64,000 bases of DNA from Herbaspirillum sp. LeCh32-8 (GTDB lineage Bacteria; Pseudomonadota; Gammaproteobacteria; Burkholderiales; Burkholderiaceae_D): the NCBI RefSeq assembly GCF_017814915.1, contig NZ_JAGIPZ010000010.1, positions 62,001 through 126,000 of the forward strand. The letters are read 5' to 3'. The translations under genes and the position numbers were made by a program. This document shows, piece by piece, positions 32,699-42,038 of the stretch. The notes beneath the pieces were generated by a model. That model had not been told where the DNA came from. It was given only the letters and a program-made list of their open reading frames with translations, and did no database searches. The stretch's first letter is position 1. Every line of letters begins with the position of its first letter.

Positions 32699-34231
32699 TC
32701 AGTATGGCCGCGCACCGCGCCGCAGAGTCAGTTGGGCGAGCGTATCAATATCGACGGGCTTGACCAGATAATCGTCCACGCCGGCATTGAATGCCTGCTG
32801 CTTGTCTTCATCGCCGCTGAATCCCGAACAGGCAAGCAGGTAAATGTCGCGGGTACGTTCATTGCCGCGCAGGGACCGGATCAGCTCATATCCGGTCATG
32901 TCCTTCAAACCGATGTCCAGCATCACGGCATCGGGTCTGATCTCCGTTGCGCGGCGAATGGCATCTGCGCCGCTGTAGGCGACATCGGCCTCATGCCCCA
33001 ACAGTTCCATCAACTCCTTCATGGTGTCGGCGATATCGATGTTGTCATCCACGACAAGGATACGCAGCGGCCCCTGATTGACCGGCGCTTGCCCCGGCGC
33101 CGGCGGTGCGTCCTGTGCGCCGTCATTGGCCGAGCTCGCCGCTTGCGGCAACTCGACGCGGAAGCAGCTTCCCTTGTCCAGGCCTTCGCTATGGGCAGTC
33201 AGGCTGCCGTCATGCAGCTCAATCAGACTCTTTGCCAACGATAAACCGATACCCAGACCATCCTGCCGGTCATGTCCCAGTACATTGGCCTGCGCGAACA
33301 TCCCCCAAATCTCCTCCAGTCGCTCCGGTGAAATGCCGATGCCGTTATCGCTGACGGTAATCACGACCCGGCCGTTCTCGCTGTATGCGGCCAATTCGAT
33401 CAAGCCGCCATCGGCCGTAAATTTGGCGGCGTTATGCAGCAAGTTGATCAAGACCTGGGTCAGCCGTACCTCGTCGCCCATCACAGCCAGGTTTGGATCG
33501 GCGCATACGGTTTCCAGTCGTTGGCGCTTGCGCTCCATCAGCTGGCGCGTGGCTTCCAGCGCGCTCTGCACGATATCGCCCACGCTCGTTCGCTTCGATT
33601 GCAACGCCAGCTTGTTGTGCGACAGCCGTGAAACATCCAGCAGATCGTCGACCAGCCGCACCATATGGTCGAGATGCCGCGAAATGGTAGAGCGGGCGCG
33701 CAGCTCCCAATCGGGCGCATCCGGCGCCCGCGTGTTGAGAATGCCGATGGCATTGCGGATCGGCACCAAAGGGTTGCGCAATTCGTGCGCCAGGATGGCG
33801 AGAAACTCATCCTTGCGGCGATCCATCTCGCGCAGTTCGCTCTCCACCTTGGCCAGGCGCAGCAGCGCGTTGACATTGGCGACCAGCTCGGCCGGTTCGA
33901 TCGGTTCGAACAGATAATTGTCGGCGCCGCCTTCCAACGCCCGGATCTTGTCGGCCACGCCGATGTAGGAGGCCGATGTCTGCAGTACCAGGATGAAGGA
34001 CGTGGCGGGGTCGGCCTTCAGGCGGGCGCACACTTCCATGCCGTGGATGTCCGGCAGCTTGACGTCGAGCAGGATCAGGTCCGGCCTCAGCTCACGCGCC
34101 AGCGCCAGGGCTTCGGTGCCGCTTGCCGCCTCCACCACGCGCATGCCGGCCTTGGTCAGGATACGGGTCTTGGCATAGCGCGCGGCGTCCGTATCGTCGA
34201 CATTGAGGATCAGTTGTTGCTGGATAGTCAT
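32699..34231 (-). CDS. Hybrid sensor kinase REC-HisKA-HATPase-REC
   Basis: 510 aa, no membrane helix. Receiver 1 at about 5-125 (Asp in 'LILLDVKLPDIHG'), kinase core with His in 'ILAHELRNPL' and HATPase motifs 'NLLHNAAKFT', 'DNGIGI', 'DGLGIGLSLAKSLIE', then receiver 2 at about 390-505 (Asp in 'VMLDIGLKDMTG'). Last gene of the stressosome operon, 21 bases after the previous kinase. A cytoplasmic kinase with input and output receivers suggests that it relays phosphate from the upstream RsbT-like/kinase fusion. No DNA-binding domain, so the end effector lies elsewhere. Confidence 0.9.
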   Translation of the reverse strand: MTIQQQLILNVDDTDAARYAKTRILTKAGMRVVEAASGTEALALARELRPDLILLDVKLPDIHGMEVCARLKADPATSFILVLQTSASYIGVADKIRALEGGADNYLFEPIEPAELVANVNALLRLAKVESELREMDRRKDEFLAILAHELRNPLVPIRNAIGILNTRAPDAPDWELRARSTISRHLDHMVRLVDDLLDVSRLSHNKLALQSKRTSVGDIVQSALEATRQLMERKRQRLETVCADPNLAVMGDEVRLTQVLINLLHNAAKFTADGGLIELAAYSENGRVVITVSDNGIGISPERLEEIWGMFAQANVLGHDRQDGLGIGLSLAKSLIELHDGSLTAHSEGLDKGSCFRVELPQAASSANDGAQDAPPAPGQAPVNQGPLRILVVDDNIDIADTMKELMELLGHEADVAYSGADAIRRATEIRPDAVMLDIGLKDMTGYELIRSLRGNERTRDIYLLACSGFSGDEDKQQAFNAGVDDYLVKPVDIDTLAQLTLRRGARPY

Positions 34232-34252
34232 ATCGAGGAAGCGATCAATGGT

Positions 34253-36043
34253 TTAGCCGTTGACCGCGCGCAAAGGCATTTCGTTTCCATCCGGCCCGGC
34301 GCCGACCAGCGCGCGCAACGCGCCCAGCAATTCGTCGCGGCTGACCGGCTTGTGGAAATAGGCGTCGGCGCCCAGGCCCATGGCTTTGTTCTTGTCGTCG
34401 ACATCGGATGCAATGATGACCGGCACGTGGCTGCGCGTTTCATCGTTCTTGATGCTGACCAGCCAATGCCAGGTGTCTTTCTCGCCCAGCAAGATGTCGA
34501 GTACGACTGCACGGGGTTCGACATTGCGCCAGAAGGTCTCGGCCTCCGCCAGGGAAGACGCCTGAAGCAGACGGAATTCCGATTGATGCAGATAGCGCTC
34601 ATAGAGCAGCCGCAGTTCGGCACGGTCTTCTATCACCAGCACCGGCAAGCGGACGTCGTCGCTCTTCTGCGCCGCGAATTGCTCGTAACCGGATGCGGGC
34701 GCCTGGAAATGGACGGCCGGAATCACGGCGCTGAAGGTCGATCCTTGGCCGGGCCGACTCTCGACCGCGACTTCGCCCTTGAGCAAGGTAGCAAGCTGGC
34801 GGCACAGGGGCAGCCCCAATCCGGTGCCCTTGACATGGCGCTGCAGGTGATTCTCCACCTGGCTGAACTCCTCGAAGATGGTGGCAAGATGCCCTGCGTC
34901 TATGCCTATCCCGGTATCGGTGACGGAGAATCTGATCGAACCCGCTTCCGGCACGGGTTCTGCCGTGACCGTGATGCTGCCTCGCTCGGTAAATTTGATC
35001 GCGTTGGAGATGAAGTTGCGCAGGATTTGCGACACCTTCCCCTCGTCGTTGTACATTTCGCAATCCTCAGGCGCATGGAAACTCAACTGCAGCCGCTCCG
35101 ACACCAACAGCGGTCGCAGCATGCCGCGAAGCGCGCTAAACAACTCCGCCACCTGGAAGGTGCTGGGCCGGATTTCCACTTTCCCGGCCTCGATCTTGGC
35201 CAGGTCCAGCAGGTCGTTGACCAGCTCGGTCAGCGAGTTGGCGCTGTCAAGGATGAAGCGAACCTGCTTTTCCTGCTCCACGCTCAAGTCGCCGTCGACC
35301 CGGTCCAGCAGCAATTTGGCCAACGCCCGCACGGATGACAGCGGGGTGCGGAATTCATGGCTCATGTTGGACAGGAAGCGTGACTTGGCTTCGTCGGCGC
35401 GACGCAGGTGATCGGCCTTTTCATCCAGCTCGGCATACAGCGCCACCACGCCGCGGTTGGTGTCTTCCAGCTCCCGCGTCAACTGCAGCAACTCTTCCTG
35501 GCGACTCTTCAGTTCGGCCAGGGCCGTCAGCAACTCCTGGTTTTGCTGCTGTGCCTCGGACAGTGCCACATCCATGGTCACCGAGGCCAACGAAGCGCCG
35601 ACCTCGCCGATGACACGCGGTGTCACCAGCCGCGCCGCCGGCGGCAGGAGCTTTCGCAGCAGGATGGTGGTGCCCTGTCCTGCGGCGGTATGGACCTCGA
35701 AGGCATCCATCAGCTTCTTCGCGCCCAGCAGGCCCAGTCCCATGCCGGTGCTGGAACGATAGTGTCCGGCCAGGATCTGGTCGATATCCTGTATTCCCGG
35801 CCCCTTGTCACGCACATGCATCAGCAAGGTCTGCGGCGCGGTGCTCCCTTCGATGGCGAAATCAACATGGCCGCTGCCCGCATAACGAAAGACATTACGC
35901 GCCAGCTCGGAGATGGTGGTGGCGATGCGCACCTGATCCTGCTGCGCGAAACCGCATAATTCGGCGATGTGGCGCGCACGCTGACGGGCGCTGACGACAT
36001 CGACTTCGCTGCGAATGGAAACGGTGAGCAAGCGGTGCGTCAT
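34253..36043 (-). CDS. RsbT/RsbW-like ATPase fused to histidine kinase and receiver
   Basis: 596 aa. Residues 1-135 form a serine-kinase-type HATPase like RsbT ('TISELARNVFRYAGSGHVDF', 'DKGPGIQDIDQILAGHY', 'GMGLGLLGAKKLMDAF'); about 160-215 a coiled coil; then HisKA with His in 'FLSNMSHEFRTPL', HATPase ('NFISNAIKFT', 'DTGIGID', 'GTGLGLPLCRQLATLL') and a receiver domain (Asp in 'AVVLDILLGEKDTW'). The start overlaps the stop of the preceding gene by 4 bases (ATGA). Inferred: the N-terminal module docks with the RsbR/RsbS complex, making this kinase a direct stressosome output. Confidence 0.88.
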   Translation of the reverse strand: MTHRLLTVSIRSEVDVVSARQRARHIAELCGFAQQDQVRIATTISELARNVFRYAGSGHVDFAIEGSTAPQTLLMHVRDKGPGIQDIDQILAGHYRSSTGMGLGLLGAKKLMDAFEVHTAAGQGTTILLRKLLPPAARLVTPRVIGEVGASLASVTMDVALSEAQQQNQELLTALAELKSRQEELLQLTRELEDTNRGVVALYAELDEKADHLRRADEAKSRFLSNMSHEFRTPLSSVRALAKLLLDRVDGDLSVEQEKQVRFILDSANSLTELVNDLLDLAKIEAGKVEIRPSTFQVAELFSALRGMLRPLLVSERLQLSFHAPEDCEMYNDEGKVSQILRNFISNAIKFTERGSITVTAEPVPEAGSIRFSVTDTGIGIDAGHLATIFEEFSQVENHLQRHVKGTGLGLPLCRQLATLLKGEVAVESRPGQGSTFSAVIPAVHFQAPASGYEQFAAQKSDDVRLPVLVIEDRAELRLLYERYLHQSEFRLLQASSLAEAETFWRNVEPRAVVLDILLGEKDTWHWLVSIKNDETRSHVPVIIASDVDDKNKAMGLGADAYFHKPVSRDELLGALRALVGAGPDGNEMPLRAVNG

Positions 36044-37080
36044 GAAGAGGATCCCCTGCGAATGACCAGAACGCTGACATCGTCGCGTCCTCGGTAGAAA
36101 TCGCGATAAAGCACGCCGGCGATGATCGCCGGATGCGTCTGTTCCAACCCGGGATAGGCATCCAGCGACCAGCGGCTGGTCAAGCCATCCGAATGGAGCA
36201 CCAGCAGCATGTCGTCGCGCCAGGCGGCGTCGAACTGCTGCGTCTTGCGAATGTTATGGCCGACGATGCCGTTGAGCGAAACCAGGTGACGGCGCTCGCC
36301 GCCCACGATGGTGCAAGCCGCGATGTTGCCAATCCCGGCAAACGCCGCCCTGCCGCCGGACGAATCCAGTCGGGCAATGGCCACCGCGGCGCCGCGCGTC
36401 TTCTGCAGTACGGTATGCATCCGCAGCGCCAGCTCGGCAGGCGGCAACACGAAAGCCAGCGCCGGCATCAGCGCCACCGCCTCGTCCGAGGCCAGGGCCG
36501 CGGCGTCGCCATGCCCCAGGCCATCGCTGATCATGGCGACGACCTCGTTATCGCGCACCGCGGCCCAGCCGGCGTCTCCGCAGCTTTCTTCGCCGGCCAG
36601 CGGCACGCACACCAATCCGCATTCCCACCGCTCGCGCGCGCCGGCAACTTCCCAGACCACCGCCCGCAACACGGTGCCATTGCCGGGTAGTGAAAAAATA
36701 TCGAATGTGTCGGCTTGACGCCGGATGGCGCCAAGCCCGACCCCATAGGTTCCGGCGGTGGAATTGCCGTCGACCATTGATGCACCGGTATCGGCCATGC
36801 CGGCGCCCTCGTCAAGGGCGAGCAGCTCGATGCCTCGCGCCGTGCTGCCGTCCGCGCCCTCTCCTTTCAGGGTGCGCAACAGGATCTGGCCGTGACCGGC
36901 ATGTTTAAGCACGTTGGTGGCCGCTTCCGTCACCACCAGCGCCAAGCGCCCCGAAACCTCCTCGGGAAAGGCGATCTGCCGCGCCAGATCGGTCGCAGCA
37001 CGCCGCGCCGCGGCCACATCGGCGGCCTCGCTGATGGCGACGATCTCCTCGGTGCGAGAAGCCGTCAGAACATTTTCCAT
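36040..37080 (-). CDS. RsbT-like ATPase fused to RsbX-like phosphatase
   Basis: 346 aa. Residues about 15-145 are an RsbT/RsbW-like HATPase ('LALVVTEAATNVLKHAGHGQ', 'DEGAGM', 'GTYGVGLGAIRRQADTF'); about 150-346 an RsbX/SpoIIE-type PP2C phosphatase ('AMISDGLGHGDAAALASDEA', 'LVLHSDGLTSRW', 'DDVSVLVIRR'). In Bacillus RsbX dephosphorylates RsbS and RsbR to reset the stressosome. The gene overlaps rsbT by 16 bases and the next kinase by 4, so expression is tightly coupled. Having kinase-like and phosphatase domains in one chain suggests a reset module that competes with RsbT. Confidence 0.87.
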   Translation of the reverse strand: MENVLTASRTEEIVAISEAADVAAARRAATDLARQIAFPEEVSGRLALVVTEAATNVLKHAGHGQILLRTLKGEGADGSTARGIELLALDEGAGMADTGASMVDGNSTAGTYGVGLGAIRRQADTFDIFSLPGNGTVLRAVVWEVAGARERWECGLVCVPLAGEESCGDAGWAAVRDNEVVAMISDGLGHGDAAALASDEAVALMPALAFVLPPAELALRMHTVLQKTRGAAVAIARLDSSGGRAAFAGIGNIAACTIVGGERRHLVSLNGIVGHNIRKTQQFDAAWRDDMLLVLHSDGLTSRWSLDAYPGLEQTHPAIIAGVLYRDFYRGRDDVSVLVIRRGSSS

Positions 37081-37499
37081 TTGATGATGGTGACTTGTGT
37101 ACCCGCGCCCGGCGCGGTGTTGATGTCGAATTCGTCTGCCAGACGCTTGGCGCCCGAGAGCCCCAGGCCGAGGCCGCCGCCGGTGGTGTAGCCGTCCGTC
37201 AGCGCCAGTTCGATATTCTCGATGCCCGGCCCCTGATCCGCGAACACCAGCCGGATGCCGCGCTTGACGCCGTTGTGCATTTCGCTCACGTGCGCCTCGC
37301 CGCCACCGCCATAGCGAAGAGTGTTACGCGCCAGTTCACTGGCGGCGGTCACCATCTTGGTTTGTTCGACCAGGGAAAAACCCATCCGCACCAAGTGGTC
37401 ACGTACCAGCTTGCGCAGACGAACCACATCCTCATCGGAGCCCAGCGATTGCGTCAGCAGGCCCTGTTCATCCACCGCGCACCCCGCGCGATCGCTCAA
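37065..37499 (-). CDS. rsbT: RsbT-like serine kinase / switch protein
   Basis: 144 aa single HATPase domain. Conserved boxes: 'TAASELARNTLRYGGGGEAH', 'FADQGPGIENIELALTDGYT', 'GGGLGLGLSGAKRLADEFDI'. In the Bacillus model RsbT sits on the RsbR-RsbS complex, phosphorylates both upon stress, is released and activates a partner. Here no RsbU homologue is present; the partners are probably the fusion proteins encoded next. Starts 9 bases after rsbS. Confidence 0.88.
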   Translation of the reverse strand: MSDRAGCAVDEQGLLTQSLGSDEDVVRLRKLVRDHLVRMGFSLVEQTKMVTAASELARNTLRYGGGGEAHVSEMHNGVKRGIRLVFADQGPGIENIELALTDGYTTGGGLGLGLSGAKRLADEFDINTAPGAGTQVTIIKWKMF

Positions 37500-37508
37500 G
37501 GCGTCCCA

Positions 37509-37865
37509 TCACTCAATCTCCAGCTCAAGCAGCTTGACGCCACGCTCGACATTGAGCGCAGTCTTGACGCCCTCCAGCGTCAGGCCCAGCTCGACCAGCG
37601 TGATGGCCACGGCCGGCTGCATGCCGACCACCACCGTCTTGGCATCGAGCACGCGCGCCATCGACGCGGTATTGCTGATCATGCGGCCGATGAAGGAGTC
37701 CACCACATCCAGGGCCGAGATATCGATCAATACGCCGCGCGCGCGGTCGCTGACAATGCGCGCGGTAAGATCGTCCTGCAGCGTCATGGCCAGCCGGTCA
37801 TGCATATCGACCTGGATGGTCACCAGCAACAGCCGGCCCATGCGCAAAATTGGAATGCGCTCCAT
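37509..37865 (-). CDS. rsbS: RsbS-like STAS scaffold protein
   Basis: 118 aa, a bare STAS domain. The phospho-acceptor Ser of Bacillus RsbS (Ser59) corresponds to Ser57 in 'DVVDSFIGRMISNTASMARV', and 'VVVGMQPAVAITLVELGLTL' is nearly identical in kind. It should build the stressosome core with RsbR and hold RsbT. Starts 3 bases after the rsbR stop. Confidence 0.92.
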   Translation of the reverse strand: MERIPILRMGRLLLVTIQVDMHDRLAMTLQDDLTARIVSDRARGVLIDISALDVVDSFIGRMISNTASMARVLDAKTVVVGMQPAVAITLVELGLTLEGVKTALNVERGVKLLELEIE

Positions 37866-37868
37866 CGC

Positions 37869-38735
37869 TTACTCCGCGGCGGATTGGACGGTAACGCGGG
37901 ATCCGGTCTTTTTCAGCGCCACCATGAAGGCGTCGGCCAGCGTAGCCTTGGTGATGACGTCTTCCAGGTTCACGCCCAGATGCACGATGGTTTGCGCAAT
38001 CTGCGGGCGAATGCCGCTGATGATGCAGTCGGCGCCCATCAGGCGCGCCGCCGCAATGGTCTTGAGCAAGTGTTGCGCGACCAGCGTATCGACGGTGGGC
38101 ACGCCGGTAATGTCGATGATGGCAATCATGGCGCCGGTCTCGACGATCTTTTGCAGCAGGCTTTCCATCACCACTTGCGTACGCGAGCTGTCCAGCGTTC
38201 CGATCAGCGGAAGCGCCAGCACGTTTTGCCACAGCTGCACCACCGGCGTGGACAACTCCAGCAATTCCTGCTGCTGGCGCAGGATGACCTGCTCGCGCGC
38301 CTTCTGGTGCACCTCGATGGTGTACAGGCCGAGCTTGTCGAACAGCGTGCTGGTGCTGGCGATCTCCAGGGCCAGTTGCTCCGGCTGCGCCGCCATGGCG
38401 ATGCGCAGATGCTCGTACAACGGCTCCTTGAGGGCAAACACGAAGGTGGCCGTATCCAGCGAGGAAAAACCTTGCAGCGCACGCGTGCGCGACACCTCGC
38501 CCAGCAGATGGCGCATATCGGCCCAGTCGGCGGAATCGGTGTCGCCGCCGGCGCCGGTTTCCAGCGTCTTGATCAGGATTTGCAGGAATTGCTCGGCCTG
38601 ACGGCGAATTTCGAATTCACCGCCTTTTTCCTTGCGGCCCAGTTTTGAAGTCAGCGTCTTGAGCCAGTTATCCAGCAGGGATTGCTGATGTTGGTTCAGG
38701 GTCGCTGCCAGTTGTTCGCTTCGCGCTGATGTCAT
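37869..38735 (-). CDS. rsbR: RsbR-like stressosome sensor
   Basis: 288 aa. The N-terminal ~150 residues form an all-helical RsbRD_N-type sensor domain ('LAATLNQHQQSLLDNWLKTL', 'LYEHLRIAMAAQPEQLALEI'), followed by a linker helix and a STAS domain from about 165. STAS features: 'DITGVPTVDTLVAQHLLKTI' and 'GIRPQIAQTIVHLGVNLEDV', keeping the threonines phosphorylated by RsbT in Bacillus. No heme-globin or LOV sensor, so the signal is not obvious. First gene of the six-gene operon. Confidence 0.9.
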   Translation of the reverse strand: MTSARSEQLAATLNQHQQSLLDNWLKTLTSKLGRKEKGGEFEIRRQAEQFLQILIKTLETGAGGDTDSADWADMRHLLGEVSRTRALQGFSSLDTATFVFALKEPLYEHLRIAMAAQPEQLALEIASTSTLFDKLGLYTIEVHQKAREQVILRQQQELLELSTPVVQLWQNVLALPLIGTLDSSRTQVVMESLLQKIVETGAMIAIIDITGVPTVDTLVAQHLLKTIAAARLMGADCIISGIRPQIAQTIVHLGVNLEDVITKATLADAFMVALKKTGSRVTVQSAAE

Positions 38736-38999
38736 TTTTTTCTTGTGTCCTTAGCAGAGCTAACCCCGGCTGCCTGTCGGCCGGCCGGGGCGTCGTAATG
38801 AGGGTGCAGGATGAGCGCGACCAGATTCCCCCCAGCCGCGCCGAGGGCCATTCTAGAAGGGGGCCGGACTTGCGCCTGTCGGAAACCGGCGCGAGCGCGT
38901 GTAGGAATTCATAACCCTCCTGCAATATTTCTCGCATTGCGAGATCAATGGAGCACCTTCCTCCCGGCGGCGGGGCTTCGCCGTAGAATCCGACTCGCC

Positions 39000-39005
39000 T
39001 ATAAT
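39000..39005 (+). promoter_or_regulatory. Candidate -10 box before the 39041 gene
   Basis: TATAAT, a perfect -10 hexamer, lies 36 bases before the start codon at 39041. The -35 region (TTCGCC with a 17-base spacer) is weak. The rest of the 38736-39040 divergent region holds the stressosome operon leader and no other clear element. Confidence 0.4.
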
Positions 39006-39040
39006 TCGGCTGTGTGTATTTGTGAATTTGAGCCATCACC

Positions 39041-39334
39041 ATGATTTTTCGCTATGAAATCAAAGGGAATGCGTCAGCCTTCACCTTCGGGGTGTGGTGC
39101 TGCATGAACGGTGGTTCATGGATCGTCAGCGGCGTTGAAATTCGTCACGACACGATAGGCTCGCTCTTTCCCAAACGCTCGCTTCCCGGCCTGTTCGACT
39201 CCAAAGCGCTCGCATTGGCGCGCGGCATTCGTTGGTGCGAGAGCGTTGCGCACCAGCTGCTGGACGCGGAAGTGCCCGACGTGCCGGCGGAGATGGTCCG
39301 CCCCATCCGGCATTTCCTGCGCCCGGCGCTCTGA
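39041..39334 (+). CDS. Small hypothetical protein with ARGIxWCE motif
   Basis: 97 aa starting MIFRYEIKGNASAFTFGVWC. An N-terminal beta region is followed by a helix with 'ALALARGIRWCESVAHQLL', close to 'AQAVARGIEWCEAIVAHLN' in the protein at 42384-42623, so the two are paralogues. No signal peptide or known domain. Divergent from the stressosome operon. Function unknown. Confidence 0.65.
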   Translation: MIFRYEIKGNASAFTFGVWCCMNGGSWIVSGVEIRHDTIGSLFPKRSLPGLFDSKALALARGIRWCESVAHQLLDAEVPDVPAEMVRPIRHFLRPAL

Positions 39335-39405
39335 TAACCGTCCTGCCTTGCGTTCACTGCAGCTGAAGCGCTGCAGATATGTCCATCGATCCGGACGACA
39401 GCGAC

Positions 39406-41622
39406 TCACGCTTGCTGAACCGTCATAATCGCCTCCGCGCGACGTCCCGACTGGTTGTCCGATTCCAGCAGGAACAGCAACAGGGAATGCGGCGACACCG
39501 TATAGCCCTCGCCGGGCGAGAAGCGCGGCAGCTCCGGGCGTTGCGGTACGTTGGTGTCGATCAGGCCGATCCAGCGCTCGCCGTTGGCCACCGGCGGCAT
39601 CGTGAATTCCACCACGTCATGATGGCTGTTGAAGACCACCAGAACCGTCGCATCCCCGGCATGACGCCGGATGTTGCTTTCCCGCGAGCGCCCGTCGAGC
39701 ACGATGCCGAAGCATTTCATGTGGGCGTCGTTCCACTGCTCCTGCGTCAAGGTCTCGCCGTTGGCGGCGATCCACATGGAATCGGTGACGCCCAGGTCTT
39801 CGTTGTATTCGCCGTTGAGGAAACGGCTTCGGCGCAGCACGCCCAGTTCGCGGCGCAAGGCCAGCAGGCGGCGCGTGAAGTCCTGTTGTGCGCGGCCGGC
39901 GTCATCGATGGCTTGCCATTGCAGCCAGCTGATGTCGTTGTCCTGGCAATACGCATTGTTGTTGCCCTGCTGCGAGCGGCCGAACTCGTCGCCGGCCACC
40001 AGCATGGGCGTACCCTGCGCCAGCAGCAGCGTCGACAGCAGGTTGCGTTGCTGGCGCCGGCGCAGCGCATTGATCGCCTCGTCCTCGGTCGGCCCTTCGG
40101 CGCCGCAGTTCCAGGAGCGGTTGTCGGAATGGCCGTCGCGGTTATCCTCGCCGTTGGCCTCGTTGTGCTTGTCCTGGTATGACACCAGGTCGTGCAGCGT
40201 GAAGCCGTCGTGAGCGGTGATGAAGTTGACGCTGGACCAGGCGCGCCGGCCATGATGATTGAACATGTCGGCCGAGGCGGAGAAACGCGTGGCCAGCTTG
40301 GACGCCATGGATTCGTCGCCCTTCCAGAAAGCGCGCACATCGTCACGGAAGCGGTCGTTCCACTCGGCCCATCCGGGTGGGAAGCCGCCCACCTGATATC
40401 CACCCGGACCGCAATCCCAAGGCTCGGCGATCAACTTGACGGCCGACAGCACCGGATCCTGCATGCAGGCGTTGAGAAAGCCGTTGCGCTGCTCAAAGCC
40501 GTGGTCCTCGCGCCCGAGGATGGTGGCCAGATCGAAGCGGAAGCCGTCGACATGCTGCTCCTGCACCCAGTAGCGCAGGCTGTCGGTGACCATCTGCATC
40601 ACACGCGGATGAGACAGGTTCAACGTATTGCCGGTGCCGGTATCGTTGATGTAGTACCGGCGGTCGTCCGGCATGAGGCGGTAATAGGAGGCGTTGTCGA
40701 TGCCCTTGAAACTCAGCGTCGGGCCGAGCTCGTTGCCTTCCGCAGTGTGGTTGTAGACCACGTCGAGGATGACTTCCAGCCCGGCCTCGTGCAGCGCGTC
40801 GACCATCTCACGGAACTCCGACGGATCCTGGCGCGAGAAATAGCGCGGATCCGCTGCAAAAAAGCCGATGCTGTTATAGCCCCAATAATTGGTCAGGCCC
40901 TTGTCCAACAGGTAGGAGTCATTGACGAAGGAATGCACCGGCAGTAATTCCACCGACGTCACGCCCAGCTCCTTCATGTAGCGCACCAACGGTTGTTGGG
41001 CCAGGCCGGCGAAGGTCCCGCGAAGGTGTTCCGGCACCTCCGGGTGGCGCATGCTCATGCCGCGCACGTGGGCTTCGTAGAATACCGTGCTATCCCATGG
41101 CACGCGGTGCCGGGTCGGCACAAGCGGCGTATCGGCGGCGTCGACCACCACGCACTTCGGCACAAACGGAGCGCTGTCACGGGTATCGAAACTGAGGTCG
41201 CCTTCGGGACTGCCGAGCTCATATCCGAAGATCTCCGGCGCCCATGTCAGCTCACCCAGGTGACGACGCGCATACGGATCCATCAGCAGCTTGTTGGGAT
41301 TGAAGCGGTGGCCATTGGCGGGGTCATAGGGGCCATGCACTCGATAACCGTAGACGGTGCCCGGCTGCAGTCCGTCAATATGCACGTGCCATACTTCATT
41401 CGTATATTCCGGCATGGGGATGCGCGCGATCTCATGTTCGCCCGCCTCGTCGAACAGGCACAGGTCCACGCCCGTGGCGTGCGCTGAAAAGACAGCGAAA
41501 TTTACGCCGCTTCCCGTGTAGGTGGCGCCGCGAGGAAATGGAGCTCCCTCTCGAATGCGCGCTGCGTAGTCGCCGGCATCGGGAACGAAGGGTTGGGATG
41601 CGTTTCTGACGTCGTCTTTCAT
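39406..41622 (-). CDS. glgX: Glycogen debranching enzyme GlgX
   Basis: 738 aa. N-terminal CBM48 ('FPRGATYTGSGVNFAVFSAH'), then a GH13 barrel with 'VILDVVYNHTAEGN', catalytic nucleophile in 'DGFRFDLATILG', acid/base Glu in 'VKLIAEPWDCGPGGY', and 'VNFITAHDGFTLHDLVSYQD'. It hydrolyses alpha-1,6 branches left by glycogen phosphorylase. No glgP, glgC or treY/treZ gene adjoins it here; it lies in a stress-gene patch, where it often belongs to trehalose or glycogen responses. Its length is typical. Confidence 0.95.
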   Translation of the reverse strand: MKDDVRNASQPFVPDAGDYAARIREGAPFPRGATYTGSGVNFAVFSAHATGVDLCLFDEAGEHEIARIPMPEYTNEVWHVHIDGLQPGTVYGYRVHGPYDPANGHRFNPNKLLMDPYARRHLGELTWAPEIFGYELGSPEGDLSFDTRDSAPFVPKCVVVDAADTPLVPTRHRVPWDSTVFYEAHVRGMSMRHPEVPEHLRGTFAGLAQQPLVRYMKELGVTSVELLPVHSFVNDSYLLDKGLTNYWGYNSIGFFAADPRYFSRQDPSEFREMVDALHEAGLEVILDVVYNHTAEGNELGPTLSFKGIDNASYYRLMPDDRRYYINDTGTGNTLNLSHPRVMQMVTDSLRYWVQEQHVDGFRFDLATILGREDHGFEQRNGFLNACMQDPVLSAVKLIAEPWDCGPGGYQVGGFPPGWAEWNDRFRDDVRAFWKGDESMASKLATRFSASADMFNHHGRRAWSSVNFITAHDGFTLHDLVSYQDKHNEANGEDNRDGHSDNRSWNCGAEGPTEDEAINALRRRQQRNLLSTLLLAQGTPMLVAGDEFGRSQQGNNNAYCQDNDISWLQWQAIDDAGRAQQDFTRRLLALRRELGVLRRSRFLNGEYNEDLGVTDSMWIAANGETLTQEQWNDAHMKCFGIVLDGRSRESNIRRHAGDATVLVVFNSHHDVVEFTMPPVANGERWIGLIDTNVPQRPELPRFSPGEGYTVSPHSLLLFLLESDNQSGRRAEAIMTVQQA

Positions 41623-42038
41623 GGATATGGGCGTTCAGGAAAATGATGGAAGTACGGCGCATGCAATTGCAAGACGCTTTCCCGAATGGCGGCCTTTGTT
41701 TCAGCCGCCGGAAAACATCGGATGCCCTGCCGCGATGTGAAGCAAAGTTTAGTTACACTTTTTTTTCGCGGCAGTCGGATGGCATCGCAAGCTCATGTAG
41801 GCCACCCGGGAAGTTGCCACGCCGGTGCCCGTGCGGCAAACCACGCAATATTGACGGAAGGAAACGCCCTCTCGGGACCGGATGCGATACCTGTAAAGCG
41901 ACGCGCGTACATCGTTCATGCAATAGCATCGACAAGCGAAGGCGCCACCCGCAAGCTGACGCTGGAGCCGGTTCAGATGCCCGCATCTCTTCCGAGCTCG
42001 GGATTAACCTGATAGCCCGCCTGAAGCGCACAGCCTAA

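Noticed and set aside
41643-42038. 131-codon plus-strand frame between glgX and the 42073 gene
   Set aside because: No ribosome site or family resemblance, and overlapping frames are equally open; treated as non-coding.
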